This document shows positions 1-7,481 of a stretch of 12,327 nt of DNA, in pieces (the first letter of the stretch is position 1; each line of letters opens with the position of its first letter). The notes beneath the pieces are model-generated. The model did no database searches. It saw only the letters and a program-made list of their open reading frames with translations, and had not been told where the DNA came from. The stretch lies in the NCBI GenBank assembly GCA_003024985.2, contig PXIH01S0000093.1. One strand, given 5' to 3'. This DNA is from Euperipatoides rowelli (Eukaryota; Onychophora; Udeonychophora; Euonychophora; Peripatopsidae). The position numbers and the translations under genes were made by a program.

Positions 1-245
1 TTCTATTTATAAGCTAATCTGCTTAATAAATGTAGCACATTTAGTCGCAAAATTAAAAGAAATTACATTACCAATTGTTAACTTTTTAATAGGCTATTAC
101 TCAATCAATTATCACAAAATTCCTTCTTCCACTGTCAAATCTCATTTTTGGTGTTAATTTTCGTCTTAAAGGTCACATGAACAATTTTTTTTAATCAGCT
201 ATTTTTAAAGAAATTACTAAAACAAAATCGACATCAATTAACGTT
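1..245. other. AT-rich non-coding flank, nothing recognised
   Basis: Every frame is broken by frequent stop codons, and no tRNA-like boxes, terminal inverted repeats or simple repeats stand out. This is the left flank of the first SINE. The stretch CATCAATTAACG at 229-240 weakly resembles the sequence just after that SINE's A-rich tail (ATGAAATTAATA, 639-650). It could be a decayed target-site duplication, but the match is too poor to claim. Confidence 0.6.
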
Positions 246-639
246 GAGGAGCAGTAGTGAGGAGCAGCAATTCAATCGGTAGCATACTACGCTGCTGTTT
301 CTCAAGACATACAAATCCTGTGGACATATTTGATCTGCGGGAGCCCCAGTCCTGCTCTGTTTTTTTCCAGACATGGGTGCCAGGGTGGGGGCATTTTTTC
401 AACAAACTTTAGACTGTTAAATGTCTTGTATGAAGAATTGCGTCTACGATCGCTGGATCTTAAGAATGGTAATCGGAGCTAGGAATCTGACGCTTTATAA
501 GAACCATTCTCTCATTAATTTCAGAATACTTTGAACTTTTAAAGAACAAATGAAGTGTGATGATTATAGTATCGGAGAGATAGACGGTTGTAATTGATAA
601 AAATCTGTACATATATTGTAAATAAATAAATAAAAAAAA
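246..639 (+). mobile_element. tRNA-derived SINE, copy 1 (same family as 11411-11676)
   Basis: This is a non-coding retroposon with a degraded tRNA-like head. A D-arm/box-A-like stretch CAATCGGTAGCA lies at 273-284 and a box-B-like TTTGATCTG at 330-338. The body then holds GGGAGCCCCAGT (339-350) and a GTGCCAGGG...ATTTTTTC block (377-400) that recurs in two other SINEs here. It matches the copy at 11411-11676 in order: TCTCAAGACAT (300-310), CTTAAGAATGG (459-469) and CTTTATAAGAACCA (493-506). The part from 507 to 639 has no partner in that copy. It ends in ATTGTAAATA and an (AATA)n/A-run tail (615-639), so it may be the full 3' tail or a second fragment. The head is preceded by two 13-bp units beginning GAGGAGCAG (246 and 259). 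Exact ends and target duplication are uncertain. Transcription would be by Pol III in an intact copy, but this one looks too degenerate. Confidence 0.65.
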
Positions 640-2766
640 TGAAATTAATACCTTAGCTGCATAGGATCAAAGATTACATTTTACATTTTGAAAAATTCAT
701 TGTGTTTACGTGTTGATAATATGTAAACAACATTTGAAAACTTGCTAGCAACAGAGTGGTAATTTCAGTACCACTAAACAAAACGTTCATAGAACTCAAA
801 AGAAGAAAAAAAGAAAAACGCTTATCTAATCTTCACTAACAGGGTCTCCATAACAAAAAAGCTTATCAATAATATGAAAGGCCCGATAACACAGACTTAA
901 TTTCATATTCAAATTTGTAATGTAAGGTATTAGTGTGTAGCAAATGAAAAATGAAGTTTACCAGTTCTGGACTGAGGAATTTAGATGACATATATTTGAC
1001 AATTTTATATATATACAACCCATAAATTCTATTAGCTTCTAATAGAGTTTAATATTGAGGCAGAATTTCAGCAATGTAAGGCATAATTTACAAATTGGAG
1101 CTTTAAAAAGATGAGGTAGATAACAATCTCACATTTTTCATATCTAATATGACATCACCAATTTCTTGAAATCAACTCCACCTTGTGGATTTTGAAAACA
1201 CTACAATTTTTAGCTGTAGTTGTTAAAATACATAACTCAGTAATTTCATCTTTAAAAAGCCTATGTTTAAAAAATAAATTAATTTTAAGTCATTTTCTTT
1301 GAAAATAAATGATTAAAAACAAGTTTAAATCCATTATGTGAGTTCTAAGTGTAAACAATCTACTAATAAAACAAATCTATGGGGAATCATTTAATTGTAA
1401 AAGTAATAAGCTTAACAATTTGAATTTGAAAATATAACTGTGGCCCTTTGTTTTTCTTTTGTTTGTTTTTTTTTTTTTAATTTTCAATATCATTCCATAA
1501 GTATTTAAATTAATTTATGTTACAGATACCAAGGAAAGATTCATTTACTCGCACTCAAAGTTTGAGATTGTCAATACAAATTCTAAAGTTCCTCCTATTT
1601 TTTATTTATATAATTCAAGCAATTTTAATTTTTGTTCCAAGTACTTTAAATGGTTTCTGTGTTAATTACTTACTGGTTTAGCAAAATTCTAGACCCAATG
1701 TTTGGCAATGTGAACGCTTACTGGTGTTATTCAAATCTTATCTCCAATAAGATAAAGAACTAGTTTCATTATTATGATGTAAGAATTGATTTTCTTTGAT
1801 AGTTTATTTAAAAGTATTCAATAATACATCGAAGACCAAGGCTTATTGATTGAAGGTAAACTATTATGTTTGTTGTGTTTTTTCTGTTTTTCAAACAGTC
1901 ATAATAAAATAATCATTAATCGAGTAAATTCAAAATAATTTAGATGTATTTCTAAAATATTTTATCCTAACAAGAATAAGATAGATTACAACTAAAATTT
2001 AACATTATCATTAAATATTATGCCCCAATACTCTTGGCTTTCAAATTTAATAGAAGGTTATGATTGTTGCAAATAAAATAAAAAAATTGTTTATTTCTGC
2101 TTTAGTATAAAAAATAATAATTTTGAATACATCAAATTGAAATTAAATTTAGGGCCCAAGTAATACAAATGAATGGCTTTTGCATATCCATTAGTGGATT
2201 AAATTTAAGGGAAATAGATTATTTTCCCGGCAAAACTAATAATAAAAAATATCTAAGTTAAATTTCAGAATTATCTATTTTAAGAAAACTAACTAAACAG
2301 CTAATAATTAAATAAGAATTTTAAGAGAAATATTGTAAACATAACTTATGTAAGAATCAGAATGGGGAATTACTTCAAGAAAACCATAAACTGGAATACA
2401 GACAGACATAGTGCAAAGTAATTAAAATGTAGAATAAATTGGAGCTCACAGAGAAAAAATATAGAGAGGATTAGATTTTTCCTAATTGGTTAAAATGAGC
2501 AAATAATATTCAGGCATATAAAAAAAAACAAGATAGAGTTGAGAGTTCTTGAGCAAAAATGTTTTGGGCGATGAAATCTAATTAAATGGAGTAGGTTGAA
2601 TTTTTTTTCAGGATGATGCTAGGATTTTAAATGTTGTTAGTAGAATTTAGAGTCTCTGTAAGAAAGGAATAGCTTAATGGTTTTCTATTGTTGAGGAGTT
2701 GTTCATTTTTTTAAAACATTAGTAGTTTGGCCTCTTCCATTTATGGAAATTTTGGAAAATGGCTCT

Positions 2767-2768
<2 letters not shown>
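640..2768. other. 2.1 kb AT-rich DNA without recognisable genes
   Basis: No reading frame of useful length, splice-bounded coding segment, RNA gene or transposon end could be recognised on either strand. The only local features are homopolymer or pyrimidine runs. The clearest is a pyrimidine-rich tract ending in T13 at 1466-1478, which could be the A-tail of a minus-strand retroposon lying to its right, but nothing recognisable follows. A short stem TCCAC-CTT-GTGGA lies around 1177-1190. Old repeats diverged beyond recognition by eye are likely. Confidence 0.55.
1466..1478. repeat. T13 homopolymer
   Basis: An uninterrupted run of thirteen T residues sits at the end of a longer pyrimidine-rich tract (from 1443) made of C/T runs broken by single G residues. 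It may be a simple low-complexity tract or a retroposon A-tail on the minus strand. Confidence 0.8.

Positions 2769-2818
<50 letters not shown>
2769..2818. repeat. (CT)25 dinucleotide microsatellite
   Basis: Twenty-five perfect CT units are seen directly, preceded by an imperfect GGCTCTGG lead-in. The complementary strand is a pure (GA)n tract. Read as protein on the minus strand it gives an alternating Arg-Glu run, which explains an apparent open frame there. Long homopurine-homopyrimidine mirror repeats of this kind can adopt triplex (H-DNA) structure, and in some animals GA tracts near promoters bind GAGA-type factors. No adjacent gene is visible to support such a role. Confidence 0.97.
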
Positions 2819-2823
<5 letters not shown>

Positions 2824-3076
2824 GTAAGGGTTTCTTTTAGCTCTCCTAGCCAACAAGTTGAGGATGGGTTTGATTTCTTCTTCTTTCAAGCGTTTTTCTT
2901 CCCTTAACTCAATGAAAATAGATTTTCTGGTTCTGGACATTTCTTTTATTGTTTGTTTAATCTGGATGATATGGATAGGTTCTGCAGTTGATATCAAGAT
3001 GAAATATCTTACTTGTAGGAAAATATGTAGCTCAAAGTTGAAGATTTTTATAGATTAAAATCAAATCTTGTGTAGA
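2819..3076. other. Short unique stretch between microsatellite and SINE
   Basis: Overlapping open frames of about 66 codons (plus strand, from 2858) and about 50 codons before the GA tract (minus strand, from 2997) cross this stretch. Neither shows a domain, a codon-position signal I can recognise, or conserved motifs. I read the region as non-coding. Confidence 0.5.
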
Positions 3077-3815
3077 GCTCCGGTGGTCCAGTGGTCTAGG
3101 CCAGTGGTTTCCTACCTTTTTGTACCCTAGAGCACATTCTAAAATACCGGTAAGGCGGTGATCACCTTCTATATTTTCCCTAATGATAAACATATATGCC
3201 CAGATGTCAAAAATGCAGTAGAATCTGGATTGTATCGATATATTTCGAAATTTCTCTAACTATCCCCATGACTACTCAATTTGGACGTCTGTGGCCATTG
3301 TACTCAAGTTTGTCTGTGTTAATTTGGCACAAAAGGTTGAATTAAAGAGGTCAATTTATGAGGAAACAACTTCTTAAAATTGGTTGCCTAACCATTCACA
3401 ATCTAAATCAATGGGATCTGAGCGCTGCCAAGTTAACGTGAACAAGATTTTGTTTCCAGGTCGAACAGTGATGTACACACACAAATTGGTCGATGGTTGC
3501 CATTGTGCCTGTCGGCACAGAGTTGGGAACCTCTGATATAGGCTGTTGGCTGTTGGAGCTAGTGCATATAAAAGGTTGCATGTCCGATCCTAGGGAGCCC
3601 CAGTGCTGGAAAATGGTGAATTTTGTTTCACTATCAGTGCACCAGGGATTTTTCTCGTTTCAGAAGTATAAATAAATTCCAAATCCAATAAATATTTTTT
3701 TATGACGGCCAATTCAATCCAAAGTAGAAACACAAGGATTCATTACTGTTCAGTCACTGTTGTATCTTGTCATGAAGAATGTAAAAATAATGGATAGATT
3801 GTAAATAAAACGGTA
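3077..3815 (+). mobile_element. tRNA-derived SINE split by a hAT element
   Basis: When the hAT insertion (3102-3535) and one copy of its target duplication are disregarded, a tRNA-like head appears. Acceptor-like GCTCC (3077-3081) can pair with GGAGC (3594-3598). Box A TGGTCCAGTGG (3084-3094) matches the Pol III consensus exactly. A B box GTCCGATCC lies at 3582-3590, and A-to-B spacing becomes about 46 nt. The body carries GGGAGCCCCAGT (3593-3604) and a core block beginning GTGCACCAGGG (3637-3656) shared with copies at 246-639 and 5642-5520. GTGCATATAAA (3562-3572) is also shared with the minus-strand copy at 5589-5599. The 3' part ends near ATTGTAAATA (3798-3807). The 3' boundary is inferred. 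An open frame of 60 codons from 3493 runs across the hAT/SINE junction and is spurious. Confidence 0.7.
3102..3535. mobile_element. Non-autonomous hAT transposon nested in a SINE
   Basis: The left end CAGTGGTTTCCTACC and the reverse complement of the right end, CAGAGGTTCCCAACT, agree at 11 of 15 positions. Both fit the CAGNGGTTCYCAACC type of terminal repeat known from hAT superfamily elements (Charlie-like). The flanks are GTCTAGGC (3094-3101) and ATATAGGC (3536-3543), an 8-bp target duplication with two mismatches and the central TAG typical of hAT targets (nTnTAGAn). The 434-bp interior has no transposase frame, so it would have depended on a transposase supplied in trans. A subterminal hairpin TGTGCC-TGTC-GGCACA lies at 3504-3519. 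It was inserted between box A and box B of the surrounding SINE, so it is younger than that SINE. Divergence of the ends and flanks indicates an old, immobile copy. Confidence 0.85.
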
Positions 3816-3832
3816 GTTTTTTTACCCCATTG

Positions 3833-4118
3833 GAGTACTCGAGTGGATAAGAGACTCCGCTCGGCACTACGGAACTAAGCTTGTTGCCTGTTTGAATCCA
3901 GGGGAAATCTTCATTCCACGGGTTAAATGAATTCATGATGAAAACAGCCTTTATTCTCATGTATAATGCAAATCATGTAAATCTGAAGATTCCAGAGATT
4001 TTTTGTTGAATTGTTGTAAACACATATAGTGTAGTTAAGAGTGGACCACATATTGTAAATATATGGTATAAATAAATCCATTGTTTCGCCTTTGGGCAAA
4101 ACGTGTTTTAAAAAAAAA
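3833..4118 (+). mobile_element. tRNA(Leu/Ser-like)-derived SINE
   Basis: The head shows TACTCGAGTGGATAAG from 3836, which resembles the box A/D-loop of class-II tRNAs (Leu/Ser: GCCGAGTGGTTAAGG), and a B box GTTTGAATCC at 3890-3899. Spacing of the boxes is 43 nt, compatible with a class-II origin. The body is AT-rich and non-coding, with ATTGTAAATA at 4052-4061 near the 3' end. There are two ways to place the end. It may stop at 4077, flanked by a 6-bp duplication CCATTG (3827-3832 and 4078-4083). Or it may continue through the GC hairpin at 4083-4102 to the A-run ending at 4118. The A-run resembles the tail layout of the minus-strand SINE at 4922-5308. The minus-strand open frame 3754-3960 is only the antisense of this head. 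Confidence 0.7.
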
Positions 4119-4150
4119 CAGTCATTTTCCCTTCGGGTGAAACATATTTA
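4078..4150 (+). repeat. Tandem duplication of a hairpin plus A-run unit
   Basis: Two diverged units of about 41 bp follow each other. Unit 1 has GTTTCGCC-TTT-GGGCAAAAC (4083-4102), then TTTT and a run of A. Unit 2 has TTTTCCC-TTC-GGGTGAAA (about 4125-4142), then TTT and a run of A. Each can fold into a short stem with a three-base loop and ends in nine or ten A residues. This arrangement is what a 3' tail of a SINE or LINE would look like, perhaps duplicated during reverse transcription. The parent LINE is not identified. Confidence 0.55.
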
Positions 4151-4921
4151 AAAAAAAAATTGTATGTATCAAAATGACAGGTTGACATTTGTAAGTTAAG
4201 CCGTATCAGAAATTGTTAATTTGTAATGAAAAATCACTTTAAGTAATTAGGATCAAATAAGAATATGAATATTATCTCTCTTTATCCTTAAGGCATAACA
4301 TTAAATAATTAAATTTTAAAATAAATCCAGGTTTGGGGCCTTAATAACTTTAATGGTTGAAATACAGATGAATGAAATAGTCAAGCCATTAAAATAAAAC
4401 AGAGGAGATTGCAGATGTAAAATTTTATTCAATCATCCTTAAACAAATAAAATTGACCAATGGTCAATTGAAAGTTATTCAAATTTTAAAAACACACAAG
4501 GCAGGAGAACGATTTACTGCACGTGTGAAGGTAAAAGAAAATTGGCAAAAATGACTAGCATCGAATGTGCATGTGGACAGTAGATGATCGCTTTTCTTTG
4601 CCTAACCACTCACAAAAGGAAAAGTTCCACACTTGGATAGTAGAATTTTATATCAATATAAGGTTTTATAAATAAATCAAATAGGATTTAAATATGAAGG
4701 CATATGAAATAGTTCAGAAAAGATCTTAGAAATAAGTAAATTGAAATAAAAACACTAGTTCAGAAAAATAGACTATAAAACCAAGATTGACAATAAGAGT
4801 AAAGATCATATCTATCATATTTTTTATAGTATCAAATAAAAGAATGAAGCTCATTCATGATAGATTAGTCTGCAACTAACTTTGGATTTTCACTCAGAAA
4901 TTGTTGAATCAATGTTGACCA
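4151..4921. other. AT-rich non-coding stretch with short inverted repeats
   Basis: No gene, SINE head or transposon end is recognised. Two small inverted repeats are visible: arms TTAATGGTTGA (4350-4360) and TCAAGCCATTAA (about 4381-4392), and a palindrome at 4451-4469. A loose inverted similarity also exists between about 4510-4545 and 4565-4605 (around GCACGTGTGAAGG and CTTTGCCT). It is too imperfect to define an element. Confidence 0.5.
4451..4469. repeat. 19-nt perfect palindrome with one central base
   Basis: AATTGACCA and its exact reverse complement TGGTCAATT are separated by a single A. Nine-base arms can arise by chance in 12 kb of AT-rich DNA, though not often. The GGTCA half-site-like core is shared by many nuclear receptor and other dimeric binding sites, but there is no context here to support binding. 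Confidence 0.7.
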
Positions 4922-5308
4922 CATTTTTTTTTTTAATGACACCAGTGTGTCTAGCCCGCCTGACGGATAGGGCGAATTGTTTCATTTTTCTTGCGTTCAC
5001 CATTTACACTCATTCATACACTATTTACAATATTTACAATTTGTGTATTGCATGCTGACGATCAGAAATTATCCCGAATGTTCAGCCGCAATACTGTTCT
5101 TGTTTTCACGTTATAAATTCATATCTCCATAACGCAAAGTCAGACAACTAAACTGACTGGTTGAAAGGAACACTATCCTCCCAATCTTTCCAAAAGAAAG
5201 ATAATTGGGAGATATTTGATAGTGTCGGACAGCACGAGCCTCGAACCTGGCTTGCACCAACACCAAGAACACGAAGCAGTGAAGTTCAACCCACTGTGCC
5301 ATTGCCCA
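4922..5308 (-). mobile_element. tRNA-derived SINE with hairpin, minus strand
   Basis: Read on the minus strand, box A TGGCACAGTGGG (5301-5290) and box B GGTTCGAGGC (5247-5238) match the Pol III internal promoter well, and spacing is 42 nt. Downstream come a strong hairpin (5225-5170), two overlapping ATTGTAAATA motifs (5040-5022), a GC-rich segment with CGCCC and GGCGGG, the small palindrome GACAC-CAGT-GTGTC (around 4939-4952) and finally an A-run (plus-strand T-run near 4924-4934). This is a full SINE layout of head, body and A-tail, about 390 bp. No clear target duplication was found. Three open frames (99 and 62 codons minus, 89 codons plus) lie within or across it and are by-products of the repeat. 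Confidence 0.75.
5170..5225. repeat. 56-nt imperfect hairpin inside SINE
   Basis: All 21 bases of the left arm, ACACTATC (5170-5177) plus CTCCCAATCTTTC (5178-5190), find complements in the right arm 5196-5225. The loop is five bases (CAAAA). The right arm carries two extra segments, about three and six bases, which would bulge out. It lies just 3' of the tRNA-like head of the minus-strand SINE, so it may be part of that SINE family's body. Confidence 0.8.
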
Positions 5309-5519
5309 TTGGCAAGGCTGAAAAAAAAAATATGTTTTACCTCGATTGGGGAAATAATCACTTTTTTTTACAATATATACAAGCTTTGATTTCCACCCAT
5401 AAGTTAACACTCAATGATTCTGTGCTTTGAATAACCATCCCAATTCCAGTATCATTAAGTATGTTGAAAGTTCCATATTATGAATTTTCATCAATTTCTA
5501 GAAATTCCGAGAGATCTAT

Positions 5520-5642
5520 ATAGAGAATAAATCTCTGGTGTGTACTCATTTTCCACATCTGACTACCTGGGAATGAACCTAAGATCCCTTTATATGCACA
5601 AGAATGTCATGGCCGGGTACAAAACCACATGACCATGGCATC
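5520..5642 (-). mobile_element. Degenerate tRNA-derived SINE fragment, minus strand
   Basis: On the minus strand, box A-like TGGTCATGTGG (5635-5625) and box B-like GGTTCATTCC (5579-5570) are 45 nt apart, close to the 46 nt inferred for the interrupted SINE at 3077. The two copies also share GTGCATATAAA (5599-5589 here, 3562-3572 there), TGGAAAATG after the head, and a core ACCAGAGATTTATTCTC (within 5543-5523) matching ACCAGGGATTTTTCTC (within 3640-3656). This makes them members of one family with a deletion in this copy. The 3' end could not be placed and may lie further left, between 5440 and 5520. No target duplication is visible. Confidence 0.6.
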
Positions 5643-6870
5643 TTGATGTTACCACTAGTTTCCTATTCATTAAAAAATCAATAATATCATAGTTTTTTAT
5701 ACACTATTTTGCCAGGCAATTTCTCGACTTTTGGCTCTATTCTTATTAAAATAGTTATATTTTTGTCTTACCCTGTATGAACAATTTAATGTTTCTACCC
5801 TGATAAAATAAGTGTGTGTTGCTTTTTATTTTTTTTAATATTTTTTTTTCTGTATTTGTGAATACTTTTGTGAACACCACCTATTAATGGTATTAAATGA
5901 CTTACTACTGTAAGTTTTGCTATATAAATGTAAAAAAATAAACCCTTATTTTTAATATCTTATTGCTATTTTATTATCTGGAATACAATGTTCTCCAATG
6001 GAGTACATGTTTGCCAATTCTTGCCCTTTCCCTTACCCTAACTCTTTATGGTTGTATCTGCAAGTCTTAGTAATACTGTTCTAGAAAGTTCAAAGGTCAG
6101 ATTTCTGATGGAAGAATTTTCACATAGACCTTGAGGATTGTTTTAGGATAATTTTGTAATAATGCTTATTATTTATTTTTATAATTGTAAGTTAATATTA
6201 ATTCTAACACTGACCAGTATTGCTCTAACACAATGTCTTCCTAAAGGCTCAGCTAAGTCTTTTCCAATTGTCCCTTTTTAAACACTCTAGAGCTTACATA
6301 TTTTAATAAATAATTATTAATTTAATAACCTATACTTCTAATGTATCTGATGATGAAAGAATTCTATATTTATTTGACCATGTTTCAATGGCAGAAACTA
6401 TAAACAAAACGAAGAACTGTTAATTAATCGGATGAATGTTTCGAACGTTATCTATTATGTAACTTCGAAGCTTACACTCACAAAAAATATTAGCATATTG
6501 CAATCGTAATTTAACTTTTGAAAAGAAAGAACATCACAAAATAACCATTCTATATCTCTTCGTAATTTTTTAGTTTATTCCCCATCTTTTTTTAAGAATA
6601 AGGATGGCTTGTGATGTATTGAACATATTGTATAGACTGCCTCTTAATGTGTATAAGCATTTTGTGATTTAAAAAAAAAAGTCCATATAATTTTCCCAGC
6701 TAGTTTTTAATATGTCCATAATGTCTTGTATTGAGATTGTCAAGTGTTTTATTTGTTTCTTTCATTTTGTAATAATAATAATAATAACAAAAACATTACC
6801 ATATTATTTTAACAGGGTTGAAATAATCATTTTTAGTGAATTATGAGTTTATTGACGAGAGCCTAGAAAT
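5643..6870. other. 1.2 kb AT-rich DNA, nothing gene-like
   Basis: Apart from a short (AAT)n tract at 6771-6787 and scattered T- and A-runs, I see no coding frame, tRNA-like box pair or transposon terminus. The 11-bp palindrome CTCCAATGGAG (5993-6003) is probably chance. Confidence 0.55.
6771..6787. repeat. (AAT)5 trinucleotide microsatellite
   Basis: Five AAT units plus AA, uninterrupted. It is short and typical of AT-rich animal DNA. Confidence 0.85.
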
Positions 6871-6920
6871 GGGTGACATTAAGTCCCATTCATCGTACTA
6901 ATATCAGCATTATTTTTAAA

Positions 6921-7048
6921 TTTTCAGTCGTAACCTTATCCTTAGTCTGAACCCTAATTCCTACTATGTATTAAACCCAATGTGGCCCAACCCTTGGATA
7001 ATCTAGAGGTGAAATAATCCTTTTTTTTTGATCGATTTGATAATTTGG
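6921..7048 (-). repeat. GTTAGGG-rich dispersed repeat, copy A (inverted)
   Basis: The reverse complement of this segment aligns with 8605-8731. It shares TGGGTTTAATACATAGT exactly (17 bp; plus strand 6963-6979 here, 8671-8687 there), followed by TTAGGGTTCAG. Towards the other end both have AATCGATCAAAAA and CAAATTAT. By eye the central 69 positions are about 80 % identical. The repeat type is unknown. GTTAGGG-like words recall degenerate telomere-like or satellite sequence, but no regular tandem array exists. It sits inside a possible short inverted-repeat element (6871-7175). Confidence 0.75.
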
Positions 7049-7386
7049 AGATACTTCCGGGCCAAAGCTATTACTTTTTGGCGTACATGACTGAAAGAGA
7101 TGTGCAGATGTTAAAAATGTGGTAAAATGGGAATTTGTGACGTCCGCTTTTAGGTACTCCTGTTAATTGTCACCCGGTTCCATACTTTTATTCTAGAATA
7201 TTCCATTTTTGAAAGAGGTGAGAAGCATAAATTTAACTTTAATATTAAAGCATCTGTACCTCAGATTCAACATTGTCCAACAGCCTATAAACAGTCAATC
7301 ATAGGTCGGTTTGCATTCTATCTGCATTATAGCATATTATTTTATTTATTACTTATTTCTTAATATGTTTTAATAGATATATTAGA

Positions 7387-7481
7387 CTTAGGGTCAGTGT
7401 ACAGTTAAGGTTAGAGATCCTTTAATTTGCTTTTATATTCATGTTGGAGTTAGGCTCTGTGTACGTTAAAGTTAGTAAATC
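7387..7481 (+). repeat. Two GTTAGG-type units 62 bp apart, copy C
   Basis: Units 7387-7419 and 7449-7481, both 33 nt, share TTAGG...TC..GTGTACxGTTAA.GTTAG..ATC. The words GTTGGAGTTAGG (7443-7454) and GTTAAGGTTAG (7403-7413) also appear in copy B around 8686-8697 and 8711-8720, so this is a more diverged relative of the A/B repeat. Origin unknown. Confidence 0.5.

Noticed and set aside
2180-2200. Another tRNA-like box A around CCATTAGTGGATTAAA
   Set aside because: No box B follows at a suitable distance. The match is explained by a short palindrome (ATCCATTAGTGGAT).
2719-2997. Minus-strand open frame of 92 codons with an Arg-Glu repeat
   Set aside because: The Arg-Glu run is the translation of the (GA)n microsatellite. 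The remaining 50 or so residues show no recognisable domain, and the frame ends soon after the tract.
2858-3058. Plus-strand open frame of 66 codons with a hydrophobic middle
   Set aside because: No motif or conserved feature, and it overlaps the minus-strand frame. Its length is compatible with chance.
3493-3675. Plus-strand open frame of 60 codons
   Set aside because: It crosses the right end of the hAT element into the SINE, so it joins unrelated repeat sequences.
3754-3960. Minus-strand open frame of 68 codons
   Set aside because: It is antisense to the head and body of the SINE at 3833 and crosses the upstream SINE tail.
5111-5430. Three overlapping open frames (99 and 62 codons minus, 89 codons plus)
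   Set aside because: All lie within or across the minus-strand SINE with boxes at 5301-5238. The higher GC content of the tRNA head simply reduces stop codons.
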